64,000 nucleotides of DNA from Xanthomonas sontii (lineage in GTDB: Bacteria; Pseudomonadota; Gammaproteobacteria; Xanthomonadales; Xanthomonadaceae), in the NCBI RefSeq assembly GCF_040529055.1, contig NZ_CP132342.1:3656001-3720000 (forward strand), written 5' to 3'. Below, one piece after another: positions 43,167 to 52,766 of this stretch; position 1 is the first letter of the stretch; each line of letters starts with the position of its first letter. Below the pieces are notes generated by a model that saw only the letters and a list, made by a program, of their open reading frames with translations, ran no database searches and was not told the DNA's origin. A program made the position numbers and the translations under genes.

Positions 43167-43798
43167 CCGTTGCCTTCGATTTTTTTCGCGTTCTTTTCCG
43201 CCACCGCCGCGCGCTCGTCGTCGCGCAGGCTCGGCCAGGCCGCATGCAGGTACTGGATGCCCGACAACAGGGTCAGGATCGCGGCGATCGCCAGGGTCCA
43301 GTCGCCGACGTGGAAGACGAACAGGCCCATCCACACGCTCTCCGGCGGCGAGCCGTCGGGCATCACCGAGTACAGCAGGCACAGCAGCGCCACCATCTGC
43401 GCGGTGGTCTTGATCTTGCCGATCATCGCCACGCGCACCTTGGCGCGCTGGCCGATCTCGGCCATCCATTCGCGCAGCGCCGACACCGCGATCTCGCGGC
43501 CGACGATCACCGCCGCCCAGAACGCCATCCACGGCGTCGGGTGGCCCTGCACGATCAGGAACAGCGCCACCGCCACCATCAGCTTGTCGGCCACCGGATC
43601 CAGGAACGCACCGAACGCGGAGTACTGGTGGTAGCGCCGCGCCACCCAGCCGTCCAGCCAGTCGGTGAACGCGGCCAGGCCGAAGATCGCCGCCGAGGCG
43701 AAGTTGGTCCAGGTGTACGGCAGATAGAACACCAGCACCAGCACGGGGATCATCACGATCCGCAGCAGCGTGAGCCAGGTGGGGATGGTCAACTTCAT
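43163..43798 (-). CDS. pgsA: CDP-diacylglycerol-glycerol-3-phosphate 3-phosphatidyltransferase
   Basis: This 211-residue inner-membrane enzyme commits CDP-diacylglycerol to phosphatidylglycerol. The CDP-alcohol phosphotransferase signature DG-x2-AR-x8-G-x3-D-x3-D is seen in DGWVARRYHQYSAFGAFLD and continues to PVAD (about 45-67). Five hydrophobic segments surround it. The C-terminal tail is charged (RAAVAEKNAKKIEGNG), longer than in E. coli. It follows uvrC by 9 bases, the same order as in enterobacteria, and is followed by tRNA-Gly. Confidence 0.95.
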   Translation of the reverse strand: MKLTIPTWLTLLRIVMIPVLVLVFYLPYTWTNFASAAIFGLAAFTDWLDGWVARRYHQYSAFGAFLDPVADKLMVAVALFLIVQGHPTPWMAFWAAVIVGREIAVSALREWMAEIGQRAKVRVAMIGKIKTTAQMVALLCLLYSVMPDGSPPESVWMGLFVFHVGDWTLAIAAILTLLSGIQYLHAAWPSLRDDERAAVAEKNAKKIEGNG

Positions 43799-43807
43799 TG
43801 CGCTGCT

Positions 43808-45667
43808 CTACTCGCCTGCCGGATCGGGTACCGGCAGCCCGTGCAGGTTAGCGTAGATTCGTGCAGCCAGTGCGTCATTGATCCCTTCCACCCGCGCGAT
43901 CTCGGCCTCGCCGGCGGACTTGAGCCCGGCCAGTCCGCCGAAGTGCTTGAGCAGGCTGGCGCGGCGGCGCGGGCCGATGCCGGGGATATCCTCCAGCTTG
44001 CTGGTCATGCGCGCCTTCTGGCGGCGCCCGCGGTGGCCGGTGATGGCGAAGCGGTGGGCTTCGTCGCGCACCTGCTGGATGAACTGCAGCGCCGGCGAAG
44101 CGGCGCCCGGGCGCAGTTCGCGCCCGTCCGGCATCACCAGGGTCTCGTGGCCGGCGCGGCGCTCGGCGCCCTTGGCCACGCCGATCAGCAGCACCCCGTC
44201 CACGCCCAGGTCGGCCAGCGCCCCGGTGGCCTGCGCCAGCTGTCCGGCGCCGCCGTCGATCAGCAACACGTCCGGCAGCACCACGTCGCCCTTGCCCTCG
44301 CCTTCGGCGGCGCGACGGAAGCGGCGCTCGATCGCCTGGCGCATCGCCGCGTAGTCGTCGCCCGGCTCGATGCCGCTGATGTTGTAGCGCCGGTACTGGC
44401 TGCGCACCGGGCCGCTGGCGTCGAACACCACGCACGAGGCCACCGTGGCCTCGCCCATGGTGTGGCTGATGTCGAAGCACTCCACCCGCTTGACCGGCTC
44501 GGCCAGGCCGAGCATCTCGCGCAGCGCCTCGCTGCGCGCGTGCTGGGCGTTGCGGCTGGTCAGTTCGGTGACCAGGGTGGCCTGGGCGTTGCGGCTGGCC
44601 AGCTCCAGGTAGCCGGCGCGCTCGCCGCGCACGTTCCACTTCAGCTGCACCTTGCGCTCGGCGGCCGAGCTCAGCGCCGCCTCGATCAGCTCGGCGTCGG
44701 GAATCTCGCGGTCCAGCAGCACCTCGCGCGGCGGCGCGTGCTCGACGTAGTACTGCGACACGAACGCGCCCAGCACCTCGGCGGCACTGTCCTCGCCGTT
44801 GGTCTTGGGGAAGAACGCGCGGGTGCCGAGGTTGCGGCCGTCGCGGAACGCCAGCAGCAGCACGCAGGCGTTGGCGCCCTGGGTGGCGCAGGCCAGCACG
44901 TCGAGGTCGGCGGCACGGCCGTCCACGTATTGCCGGCTCTGCATGCTGCGCAGCGAGCCCAGCAGATCGCGCAGGCGCGCGGCGCGTTCGAACTCCAGAC
45001 GTTCGCTGGCGGCCTGCATCGCCTGCACCAATTCCTCGCCGAGCTGGTCGCTGCGCCCTTCCAGGAACAGCGTGGAGCGGCGCACCGCCTCGGCGTACTC
45101 GTCGGCCGCCACCAACGCCACGCACGGCGCGCTGCAACGGCCGATCTGGTACTGCAGGCACGGCCGCGAACGATTGCGGAACACGCTGTCCTCGCAGCTG
45201 CGCAGCTTGAACAGCTTGTGCATCAGGTTCAGCGTCTCGCGCACCGCGGTGACGCCGGGATACGGCCCGAAATAGCGGCCGGGCACCGCGCGCGGGCCAC
45301 GGTGCAGGGTGATCCGCGGCCACTCCTCGCGGGTCAGCAGCACGTAGGGATAGCTCTTGTCGTCGCGCAGCGACACGTTGTAGCGCGGCGACAGCGACTT
45401 GATCAGCTGGTTTTCCAGCAGCAGCGCCTCGCCCTCGCTGCGGGTGACGGTGACGTCCATGCGCGCCACCTGCGCCAGCATGGCCATGGTCCGCGCATTC
45501 TTCGGCGAGCCGCTGAAATAGCTGGACACGCGCTTGCGCAGCGCGCCGGCCTTTCCGACGTAGAGCAAGGTGTCGTCGGCGGCGTACATGCGGTAGACGC
45601 CGGGCGCGGTACTGAGGTTGGCGGCAAAGGCCTTGCCGTCGAACGCGGGCAATGCGGGGGTGCTCAT
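43808..45667 (-). CDS. uvrC: Excinuclease ABC subunit C
   Basis: This 619-residue nucleotide-excision-repair nuclease has the GIY-YIG domain at the N-terminus (GVYRMYAADDTLLYVGKA, about 23-40), a UVR helical pair near 200-235, the RNase H-like C-terminal nuclease with FDISHTMGEATVASCVVF and LLIDGGAGQLAQA, and a terminal helix-hairpin-helix pair (IPGIGPRRRASLLKHFGG). With UvrAB it cuts on both sides of a DNA lesion. The start ATG at 45667 overlaps the NHL-protein stop by 4 bases. Confidence 0.96.
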   Translation of the reverse strand: MSTPALPAFDGKAFAANLSTAPGVYRMYAADDTLLYVGKAGALRKRVSSYFSGSPKNARTMAMLAQVARMDVTVTRSEGEALLLENQLIKSLSPRYNVSLRDDKSYPYVLLTREEWPRITLHRGPRAVPGRYFGPYPGVTAVRETLNLMHKLFKLRSCEDSVFRNRSRPCLQYQIGRCSAPCVALVAADEYAEAVRRSTLFLEGRSDQLGEELVQAMQAASERLEFERAARLRDLLGSLRSMQSRQYVDGRAADLDVLACATQGANACVLLLAFRDGRNLGTRAFFPKTNGEDSAAEVLGAFVSQYYVEHAPPREVLLDREIPDAELIEAALSSAAERKVQLKWNVRGERAGYLELASRNAQATLVTELTSRNAQHARSEALREMLGLAEPVKRVECFDISHTMGEATVASCVVFDASGPVRSQYRRYNISGIEPGDDYAAMRQAIERRFRRAAEGEGKGDVVLPDVLLIDGGAGQLAQATGALADLGVDGVLLIGVAKGAERRAGHETLVMPDGRELRPGAASPALQFIQQVRDEAHRFAITGHRGRRQKARMTSKLEDIPGIGPRRRASLLKHFGGLAGLKSAGEAEIARVEGINDALAARIYANLHGLPVPDPAGE

Positions 45668-47085
45668 TCGCCGATCGCGACGTCGTGCAGTTCGCCACTG
45701 GCGATGTCGTAGCGCAGCACCGCATGCGCATCGGTCTCGGCGATCCACACCGTGCCGGCGCTCACCGCCAACCCGCCCGGGCCATGCAGGCGCCGCGGCA
45801 AGGCCGCGGTGGACAGTTCGCCGCCGCCCAGACGCAGGCTGCGCAGACTGCCGTTGCCGCTGTCGGCGATCCACAGCAGCGGCGCGTCCGGGCTCAGCGC
45901 GATCGCCTGCGGGAACTGCAGGCGGGCGCGGCTGCGCGGCCCGTCCTCATTGCCGAAATCCCACGGCCCCTGGCCGCCGAGCAGGGTCTGCACCAGGTCG
46001 CCGCGCAACTGCATCGAGCGCACCGCCGAGCCCAGCGCATCGCACACGTACAGCACCTGCTGCACCGCGGCCAGGCTGCACGGCTGCGCGAACGCGGCCA
46101 GGTGGCCGCTGCCGTCGCGCAGCTCCAGCGCGCCTGCACCGGCGCGCCAGCGCAGGCTGCGGCTGCCCAGGTCGTAGCTCCAGATGCGGTTATCGCCGGC
46201 CATCGCCAGGTGCACCTGGTTGTCGGCGATCACCACGTCCTGCGGATGGTTCAGCGGCGCCAGCAGCGGTTGCTCCACCGGGCCTTCGACCGGCTCGCCG
46301 GCGCGGCCGTTGCCGCACAGCGTGTCGACCTGGCCGGTGAGCAGGTTGATCCGGCGCAGCGCATGGTTGCCGGTGTCGGCCACGTACAGCACGCCGCGCT
46401 CCAGCGCCAGCCCGCGCGGGCGGTGGAACGCCGCCTCGCCGATCGCGCCGTCGATGAAATCCGCGGTGCCGATGCCGAACTGGCGCAGCACGCGGCCGCT
46501 GGTGCTGCATTCGAGGATGCGGTGATGGCCGCTGTCGGCGACGTACAGGCGATCCTCGGCCACCGCCAGGCCGGTCGGGAAGCGCAGCGGCAGGCGCGGC
46601 TCCGGCTGGGTCTCGCGGGCGTCGCGCAGGTCCTCGTCCAGCGGCAGCGGCTGCCCGGCGCAGAGCGCGTGCAGCGCCTTGTCCAGTTCCGCGCCGCCGA
46701 TCCCGACCAGGCGCTCGCGCTCCACGCCGCCGGCGTCGATCAGCACCAGGGTCGGCCAGGCCTGGATGTCGAAGCGCTGCCAGGCGGCCCAATCGGCATC
46801 GAGCAGGATCGGCGCGGACACGCCCTGGCTGCGCAGCAGCTTCAGCGCCCGCTGCGGCTCGCGCTCGCTGTCGAAGCGCGGCACCTGCACCACGATCACC
46901 TGCAGCCGTCCGGGATTGCGAGCCTGCCACTGGCCGAGTTCGGCCAGACGCTGCGCGCACCACACCGAGGCGGCATTGACGAAGGCCAGCACCAGCGCCC
47001 GCCCCTGCAGATCGCGCAGGCGGATCGGCTCGGCGTTGAGCCAGGCGCCGGACGCGGGGAGTTCCAGGGCGGCGATGGAATTCAT
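45664..47085 (-). CDS. Thioredoxin-fold and NHL-repeat protein
   Basis: This 473-residue protein has an N-terminal thioredoxin-like domain (about 10-140; FVNAASVWCAQRLAEL, with a single Cys where AhpC/ResA-type proteins have two). A beta-propeller of NHL repeats follows (about 165-470): RFPTGLAVAEDRLYVADSGH, HRPRGLALERGVLYVADTGN, FPQAIALSPDAPLLWIADSG and HGPGGLAVSAGTVWIAETDA. The arrangement resembles the animal NHLRC2 type. No signal peptide is seen. A redox role is doubtful without the second Cys. It is coupled by 4-base overlaps to both neighbours. Confidence 0.85.
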   Translation of the reverse strand: MNSIAALELPASGAWLNAEPIRLRDLQGRALVLAFVNAASVWCAQRLAELGQWQARNPGRLQVIVVQVPRFDSEREPQRALKLLRSQGVSAPILLDADWAAWQRFDIQAWPTLVLIDAGGVERERLVGIGGAELDKALHALCAGQPLPLDEDLRDARETQPEPRLPLRFPTGLAVAEDRLYVADSGHHRILECSTSGRVLRQFGIGTADFIDGAIGEAAFHRPRGLALERGVLYVADTGNHALRRINLLTGQVDTLCGNGRAGEPVEGPVEQPLLAPLNHPQDVVIADNQVHLAMAGDNRIWSYDLGSRSLRWRAGAGALELRDGSGHLAAFAQPCSLAAVQQVLYVCDALGSAVRSMQLRGDLVQTLLGGQGPWDFGNEDGPRSRARLQFPQAIALSPDAPLLWIADSGNGSLRSLRLGGGELSTAALPRRLHGPGGLAVSAGTVWIAETDAHAVLRYDIASGELHDVAIGE

Positions 47086-47570
47086 CGGCCGATTATGCCG
47101 GAGCCGAGGTCGGCGGACAGTCGCGCCACGCTGCCGGCGGCGGCTTCGTCTACCAGTTGCCAGACCTGCTCGAACTGGGCGCTGCCGCCGGTGTACGGAT
47201 CCGGGATCTCACGGTGGCCGTGCACCCCGGCCCACGGCAGCCACAGCGCCACGCGCTCGTGCGCCGCCGCCGGGGCGCGCTGGCGCACGTCGCGCAGGTT
47301 GGCCGCGTCGGCGCACAGGATCCAGTCGAACTCGGCAAAGTCGCGGTCGCGCAGTTGCCGGGCGCGCAGGCCGGCGATGTCCACGTCATGGGCGGCGGCG
47401 CAGGCGACCGCGCGCCGGTCCGGCGGCTCGCCGCGGTGCCAGTCGCCGGTGCCGGCCGAGTCGACCTCCACCACACTCGCCAGCGGCGAGCGCTGCAGGT
47501 GGTGGCGCAGCGCGCCCTCGGCCATCGGCGAACGGCAGATGTTGCCCAGGCACACCAGCAGCAGCTTCAT
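47082..47570 (-). CDS. Low-molecular-weight protein-tyrosine-phosphatase
   Basis: This 162-residue cytosolic phosphatase has the P-loop [14 protein letters not shown] (about 6-19) with nucleophile Cys and Arg of CX5R(S/T), and the general-acid loop PDPYTGG (about 123-129). Such enzymes dephosphorylate tyrosine kinases that control polysaccharide export, or other proteins. It lies between kdsB and the NHL-repeat gene with overlaps of 4 bases on each side. The ATG at 47570 gives the normal family length. Confidence 0.93.
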   Translation of the reverse strand: MKLLLVCLGNICRSPMAEGALRHHLQRSPLASVVEVDSAGTGDWHRGEPPDRRAVACAAAHDVDIAGLRARQLRDRDFAEFDWILCADAANLRDVRQRAPAAAHERVALWLPWAGVHGHREIPDPYTGGSAQFEQVWQLVDEAAAGSVARLSADLGSGIIGR

Positions 47571-48343
47571 GCCTGCCCCTGCAGGTAGGCCTCGGCGCGC
47601 GCCAGGTCCTCGGGCGTGTCCACGCCCGGCGGGAACGGCGCCGGCGACAACGCCACCGCGATGCGGAACCCGGCTTCCAGCACCCGCAACTGCTCCAGCG
47701 ACTCGATCCGCTCCAGCGTGCCCGGCGGCATCGCCGCGAACCGGCGCAGGAAGCCGGCGCGATAGGCGTAGATGCCGATATGCCGCAGCCACGGGCCGGG
47801 CAGCGGCAACTGCGTCTGCGAGGCGAAGGCGTCGCGGTGCCAGGGGATCGGCGCGCGGCTGAAGTACAGCGCATCGCCGGCGGCGCTGCGCACCAGCTTG
47901 ACCACGTTGGGATCGAACAGGTGCTCGGCCGCGTCCACCGGCGTGCCCAGGGTCGCCATCTCGGCGCCGCTGTCGGCCAGGGTCCGGGCCACCGCGACGA
48001 TGCCGGCGACCGGTGCGAACGGCTCGTCGCCCTGCAGATTGACCACCAGGGTCGCATCGTCCCAGCCGGCGATGTCGGCGCACTCGGCCAGGCGGTCGGT
48101 GCCGGAGGCGTGGTCGGCAGAGGTATTGGCCACATGCACGCCGTCCAGGTCGGCCACGGCGGCGGCGATGCGGGCATCGTCGGCGGCTACCCACACCTGC
48201 GTGGCACCGGCGGCGAGCGCACGCCGCGCCACGTGGCGGACCAGCGGCTCGCCGCCGAGCGCACGCAAAGGCTTGCCCGGCAGCCGCGAGGCGGCGTAGC
48301 GGGCCGGGATGGCGACGACGAACGGCGGCACGGCGGCGCTCAT
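47567..48343 (-). CDS. kdsB: 3-deoxy-manno-octulosonate cytidylyltransferase
   Basis: This 258-residue enzyme activates Kdo as CMP-Kdo for LPS inner-core assembly. It begins with the nucleotide-binding [18 protein letters not shown] (about 9-26) and has [12 protein letters not shown] (about 100-111), [10 protein letters not shown] and [13 protein letters not shown], all typical of KdsB. It starts at the ATG at 48343 without a strong ribosome site and follows lpxK after a gap of about 520 bases. Confidence 0.95.
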   Translation of the reverse strand: MSAAVPPFVVAIPARYAASRLPGKPLRALGGEPLVRHVARRALAAGATQVWVAADDARIAAAVADLDGVHVANTSADHASGTDRLAECADIAGWDDATLVVNLQGDEPFAPVAGIVAVARTLADSGAEMATLGTPVDAAEHLFDPNVVKLVRSAAGDALYFSRAPIPWHRDAFASQTQLPLPGPWLRHIGIYAYRAGFLRRFAAMPPGTLERIESLEQLRVLEAGFRIAVALSPAPFPPGVDTPEDLARAEAYLQGQA

Positions 48344-48861
48344 GCGCGGGTGGCGCCGGCAGCGGCGCGCGTGCGCCGGGGATATCGCGAGAAGACCGTC
48401 ATCGAAAGCTCTCCGCATGGTTGGCCGAAACGGCCTGGTGGGCGCCGGGCAGCGGCCCGGTGGCCGCCGCACGCCGCAACGGCACTGAGGGTCATTGTAT
48501 CGACCGCGCCGGGATCGCCGGTGTGCAGGTGGTGGCGCCGGCCGGCGACCGCACGCGCGCCTTGCCCCGCGGCGCGGAAAGCGTCGGCGTGCTGCGGCTT
48601 GCGCTCACGTCGCGCGCGCCGCACGCGCGCCGTGTTGGCGCCCATCTGTGGCGAGGAAGCGCGAGGAGGTGGTTCGCCCCTCACCCCGTAGCGATGACAC
48701 GGCGTCGTGCGCGCAGCACCAGTGCCCTGGGGGCTGAAGATGGCGGACGCACCGCTGGGGCCGCAGCTTGGATGCGACCAATGGCCAGGCTACGCCACGC
48801 GCGCCGATGGCGCTCCTGCAGGCCAACCGCGGCGCGGCATACTCGGGAATTGGTGACCCGC
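48344..48861. other. Gap between lpxK and kdsB without a supported gene
   Basis: About 518 bases hold open frames on both strands, but none has plausible protein composition, a ribosome site or a recognisable motif. In many proteobacteria a small Trm112/YcaR-type gene lies here. I looked for its CPxC-type cysteine pattern on the minus strand and did not find it. Confidence 0.5.
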
Positions 48862-49896
48862 CTAGTCGCCGGTCCCGCCCGCGCGGCCGCGCAGCTTGTC
48901 CAGCCGGTCCAGCAGGCCGATCCAGAACGCCGCCGGCAGCTCGGCGACCAGCGGCACGCTGAAGCACCAGTCGTTGACGAAGGCGGCGCACTTGACCGCG
49001 TCCTTCTCGGTCATCAGCACCGGCAGTTCGCTGCCGAAGGCCAGGTCCGCGGCGCGGTACTGGTGGTGGTCGGGAAAGGCATGCGGGACCACGCCGATGC
49101 CCTGCGCGCGCAGCATGTCGAAGAAGCGCTGCGGATGGGCGATGCCGGCGACGGCATGCACGCGCTGGCCGGCGAAGCTGCGCAATGGCCGCGCACGGCC
49201 GCCGCGCAACGGTTGCGCGCTGTCGATGCGCAGGCGCATCGCCCATTCGCCGAAGCCGACTTCGAGCGCGCCGCTGTCGCTGGCCTGGCCCAGATTGATG
49301 ACCCGGAAATCGCATTCGTTGCCGCGCGCCACCGGCTCGCGCAGCGGCCCGGCCGGCAGCAGGCGGCCGTTGCCGTAGCGGCGCTGGCCGTCCACCACCT
49401 CGATCTCGATGTCGCGCTGCAGCCGGTAATGCTGCAGGCCATCGTCGCAGACCACGATGTCGCAGCCGGCCTGCAGCAGCGCGCGCGCCGCGGCCACGCG
49501 GTCGCGGTCCACCCGCACCGGCACGCCGGTCTTGCGCGCGATCAGCACCGGCTCGTCGCCGCCCTGCTCGGCCGAGGTGCCCGGCTCGATCCAGCGCGGC
49601 TCCTGCGGCTGGCTGCGACCGTAACCGCGGCTGGCTACACCCGGGCTCCAGCCGGCGTCGCGCAGGCGCTGCACCAGGGCGATGGTCAGCGGCGTCTTGC
49701 CGGTGCCGCCGGCGGTCAGATTGCCCACCACCACCACCGGCGCGGCGATGCTGTGGCGCTTGCGCCAGCCGCGCCGGTACAGCGCGCGGCGCAGCGCGAT
49801 CGCCGCCGCGTACAGCGGGGTCAGCACGCGCGCGTGCAGCGGCGGCGAACCCGTGCCGTACCAATAGGCGGGGGTGTGCGGCCCGCGCTCGCTCAT
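48862..49896 (-). CDS. lpxK: Tetraacyldisaccharide 4'-kinase
   Basis: This 344-residue inner-membrane-associated kinase phosphorylates the 4' position of the lipid A disaccharide. The Walker A is [18 protein letters not shown] (about 58-75), followed by the catalytic [12 protein letters not shown] (about 155-166) and the late [13 protein letters not shown] (about 300-312). A hydrophobic N-terminal helix anchors it. The ATG at 49896 overlaps the msbA stop by 4 bases, so it is translated as part of the exbB-exbD-msbA-lpxK run. Confidence 0.95.
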   Translation of the reverse strand: MSERGPHTPAYWYGTGSPPLHARVLTPLYAAAIALRRALYRRGWRKRHSIAAPVVVVGNLTAGGTGKTPLTIALVQRLRDAGWSPGVASRGYGRSQPQEPRWIEPGTSAEQGGDEPVLIARKTGVPVRVDRDRVAAARALLQAGCDIVVCDDGLQHYRLQRDIEIEVVDGQRRYGNGRLLPAGPLREPVARGNECDFRVINLGQASDSGALEVGFGEWAMRLRIDSAQPLRGGRARPLRSFAGQRVHAVAGIAHPQRFFDMLRAQGIGVVPHAFPDHHQYRAADLAFGSELPVLMTEKDAVKCAAFVNDWCFSVPLVAELPAAFWIGLLDRLDKLRGRAGGTGD

Positions 49897-51665
49897 CCGA
49901 ACTGCCTTTCGCGGAACTGCATGCTGTGCAGGTGCGCATACACCCCGCCAAGCGCCAGCAGCTCGTGGTGGGTGCCGCGCTCGACGATGCGGCCGTGGTC
50001 CATCACCAGCACCTGGTCGGCGTGTTCGATGGTCGACAGGCGGTGGGCGATGACCAGCGTGGTGCGGTCGGGCATCAGCCGGTGCAAGGCGTCCTGCACC
50101 AGCCGCTCGGATTCGTTGTCCAGCGCCGCGGTGGCTTCGTCGAGGATCAGGATCGGCGCGTCCTTGAGCATGGCGCGGGCGATCGCCAGGCGCTGGCGCT
50201 GACCGCCGGACAGGCGTCCGCCCTTGGCCCCGACCTGCGCCTGCAGGCCGTCCGGCAGGTGCTCGACGAACTCCATCGCGTTGGCATCGGCGATCGCCTG
50301 CTGCAATTGCGCAGGGCCGGCCTCGCGCATCTCGCCGTAGGCGACGTTCTCGGCGATGCTGCCATCGAACAGCATCACCTGCTGGCCGACCAGGGCGATC
50401 TGCCGGCGCAGATCCTCCAGGCGGTACTCCTGCAGCGGGTGGCCATCGAGCAGGATCTGCCCGGATTGCGGGTCGTAGAAGCGCGGGATCAGCTTGACCA
50501 GGCTCGACTTGCCGCTGCCGGAGCGGCCGACGATGGCGGTGACGGTGCCGGGTTCGGCGACGAAGCTGACCTCGGCCAGCGCCGGCCGCGCCTGCCCCGG
50601 ATAGGCGGCGGTGACCTCGCGGAACTCGATCCGCCCCTGCGCGCGCTCGATGCGGCGGGTGCCGCTGTCCTGTTCCTCGGGCGCATCCAGCACCACGAAC
50701 AGCCGCTGCGCCGAGGCGACGCCCCGCTGCAGCATGTTCTGCACATTGGTGAGGTTCTTCAGCGCCGGGATGATCGCCATCATCGCGGTCATCAGCGAGA
50801 CGAACTCGCCGGCGGTCAGGCGCCCGGCCAGCGCCTCGTGGCCGGCGATCAGCAGCAGCGCGGCCAGGCCGATCGCGCCCAGCAACTGCACCGCGGCCGA
50901 GGAGATGCCGCGGGTGGACTCGACCTTCATCGCCAGGTGCAGGTTGGTGTCGGCCAGGTGCTGGTAGCGCTCCATCTCGCTGGCGCGCGCGCCGTAGACC
51001 TTGACCTCCTGGTTGCCGGACAGGGCCTGCTCGGCGGACTGCATCAGCTCGGCGTTGCTCTCCTGGATGCGGTGGCTGACCCGCCGGTAGCGCTTGGCCA
51101 CGCGGTCCATCACCCACGCCAGCGGCGGCGCCACCAGCAGGATGGTCACGGTCACCGTCCAGCTGTACCACAGCATCACCGCCAGCGCGCCGACGATCTG
51201 CAGGGTCTGCTGCACCATCACCTTCATCGCGTCGACCGCGGCCTGCGCCACCTGCTCGCTGTCCGACCCCAGCCGCACCAGCATCGACGCCACCGGCTCG
51301 GCATCGAAGCGGCTGCCCGGCAGGCGCAGGTACTTGTCCAGCACGTTGACCCGGAAATCGCGGGAAATGCTCCGCGCCGCGCGCCCCATCGACATGTCGG
51401 TGACGTAGCCGGCGATACCGCGCAGCACGAACAGGCCGACGATCTGCAACGGCAGCCACATCGCCACCTCGCGGTTGCGGGCGATGAAGGTCTCGTCGGT
51501 GATCGGCTTCATCAGCGCCAGGAAGCCGGAGCCGGCCAGCGCTTCCAGCAGCGCGCCGACGGCAGCGATCAGCAACAGGCCGCGGTAGCCGCCGGCATAG
51601 GACAACAGGCGGCGATAGGTCCGCCAGGGGGAATCCTGGACGGGCACGTCGGTGGGTACATTCAC
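49893..51665 (-). CDS. msbA: Lipid A export ABC transporter (MsbA type)
   Basis: This 590-residue half-transporter has six membrane helices in the first 320 residues and an ATPase domain with Walker [15 protein letters not shown] (about 378-391), signature [14 protein letters not shown] (about 482-495), Walker [15 protein letters not shown] (about 501-514) and the switch His in [12 protein letters not shown]. It flips lipid A-core to the periplasmic face as a homodimer. Its position between exbD and lpxK fits MsbA rather than a drug exporter. Confidence 0.94.
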   Translation of the reverse strand: MNVPTDVPVQDSPWRTYRRLLSYAGGYRGLLLIAAVGALLEALAGSGFLALMKPITDETFIARNREVAMWLPLQIVGLFVLRGIAGYVTDMSMGRAARSISRDFRVNVLDKYLRLPGSRFDAEPVASMLVRLGSDSEQVAQAAVDAMKVMVQQTLQIVGALAVMLWYSWTVTVTILLVAPPLAWVMDRVAKRYRRVSHRIQESNAELMQSAEQALSGNQEVKVYGARASEMERYQHLADTNLHLAMKVESTRGISSAAVQLLGAIGLAALLLIAGHEALAGRLTAGEFVSLMTAMMAIIPALKNLTNVQNMLQRGVASAQRLFVVLDAPEEQDSGTRRIERAQGRIEFREVTAAYPGQARPALAEVSFVAEPGTVTAIVGRSGSGKSSLVKLIPRFYDPQSGQILLDGHPLQEYRLEDLRRQIALVGQQVMLFDGSIAENVAYGEMREAGPAQLQQAIADANAMEFVEHLPDGLQAQVGAKGGRLSGGQRQRLAIARAMLKDAPILILDEATAALDNESERLVQDALHRLMPDRTTLVIAHRLSTIEHADQVLVMDHGRIVERGTHHELLALGGVYAHLHSMQFRERQFG

Positions 51666-52099
51666 TTGGAGCTTCCGTCCCTGTTGACTTCGGGGGCAGT
51701 GGCGATGGCGATGCGGCGGAACCCGAGCTGGCCCAGCGCGTCCTGCGCGGTGACCACCGCCTGGTACGGCGTGCGCGCGTCGGCGCGCAGCAGCACCGGC
51801 TGCTCGCGGTCGTCGCCGGCGACCTGGGCGATGCTGCGCTTGACCGACTCCACGTCGGTGCGCAGCACTTCCTGGTCGTTGATGAAGTAATGCCCGTCGG
51901 CGTTGATCAGCACGCTCAGCGCGCGCGCTGGCGGCGGCGCGTTGCGGTCGCTGGCGTTGGGCAACTGCAGTTGCAGCGTCGAACGCGCATCGAAGGTGGT
52001 GGTCACGACGAAGAAGATGATCAGCACCAGGATGACGTCGATCAACGGCACCAGGTCGATGTGCGGCTCGTCCTGGCCACGGTCGTCGCGGATCCGCAC
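51662..52099 (-). CDS. exbD: ExbD/TolR-family biopolymer transporter
   Basis: This protein of about 145 residues has one N-terminal membrane helix with the proton-pathway Asp in [19 protein letters not shown] (about 12-30) and a periplasmic domain. I chose a GTG start at 52099 (encoding VRIRDDRGQ) because it is 4 bases after the exbB stop and fits family length; an in-frame ATG further upstream lies inside exbB. With ExbB it forms the proton-driven motor, here next to msbA, not tonB. Confidence 0.88.
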   Translation of the reverse strand: MRIRDDRGQDEPHIDLVPLIDVILVLIIFFVVTTTFDARSTLQLQLPNASDRNAPPPARALSVLINADGHYFINDQEVLRTDVESVKRSIAQVAGDDREQPVLLRADARTPYQAVVTAQDALGQLGFRRIAIATAPEVNRDGSSK

Positions 52100-52103
52100 C
52101 GGC

Positions 52104-52766
52104 TCAGCCCTTGGCCGACGCGGCGTTCGACGCGGCGCCGCGTGCCGCCGGCGCCACGGCACGGCCGTGGCCATCCAGCGCATCGGTCAGCGCGGTGGCT
52201 TCCTGCTCCATCTCGATCACGTAGCCGGCGATGCGGCCCTTGAAATGGCGATGGAAGATCAGCGCCGGCACCGCGATGATCATGCCTGTGGCGGTGCACA
52301 CCAGCGCCTTGCCGATGCCGCCGGCGAGCTGGTTCACGTCGCCCAGGCCATGGTCGAGGATGCCGAGGAACATCTGGATCATGCCGACCACGGTGCCGAG
52401 CAGGCCGAGCAGCGGCCCGGCCGAGGCGATGGTGCCCAACGCGTTCAGGTAACGCTCCATGCGGTGCACGACGTGCCGGCCGGTGTCCTCGATGCGCTCG
52501 CGCACGATCTCGCGCGGACGGTTGCGCACATCCAGGCCGGCCGCGAGCAGCGCGCCCAGCGGCGAATTGCGCCGCAGCGATTCGATGTGGGTGGGGTCGA
52601 GCTTGCCGCGCGTGGCCCAGTTGCGCACTTCCTGGCCCAGTCCCGGCGGCAACACCTCGCTACGGCGCAGGCTCCAGAACCGCTCCAGGACGATCGCCAG
52701 CGCGACCACGCCCAACAGCAGCAATGGCACCATCGGCCAGCCACCGGCCTTGACCAGTTCCCACAC
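52104..52766 (-). CDS. exbB: ExbB/TolQ/MotA-family proton channel
   Basis: This 220-residue protein has three membrane helices (about 8-28, 105-130 and 145-170) and the family core GPLLGLLGTVVGMIQMFLGI and GGIGKALVCTATGMIIAVPA. It starts at a GTG (52766) with an ideal GGAGG seven bases upstream. The first 107 bases lie inside the 3' end of comEC. It heads the exbB-exbD-msbA-lpxK run, and its promoter must therefore lie within comEC. Confidence 0.92.
   Translation of the reverse strand: MWELVKAGGWPMVPLLLLGVVALAIVLERFWSLRRSEVLPPGLGQEVRNWATRGKLDPTHIESLRRNSPLGALLAAGLDVRNRPREIVRERIEDTGRHVVHRMERYLNALGTIASAGPLLGLLGTVVGMIQMFLGILDHGLGDVNQLAGGIGKALVCTATGMIIAVPALIFHRHFKGRIAGYVIEMEQEATALTDALDGHGRAVAPAARGAASNAASAKG

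Noticed and set aside
48340..48684. 114-codon minus-strand frame in the lpxK-kdsB gap
   Set aside because: It has no ribosome site, no motif and Arg/Ala-rich shadow composition; it does not resemble the Trm112-type gene that could be expected here.
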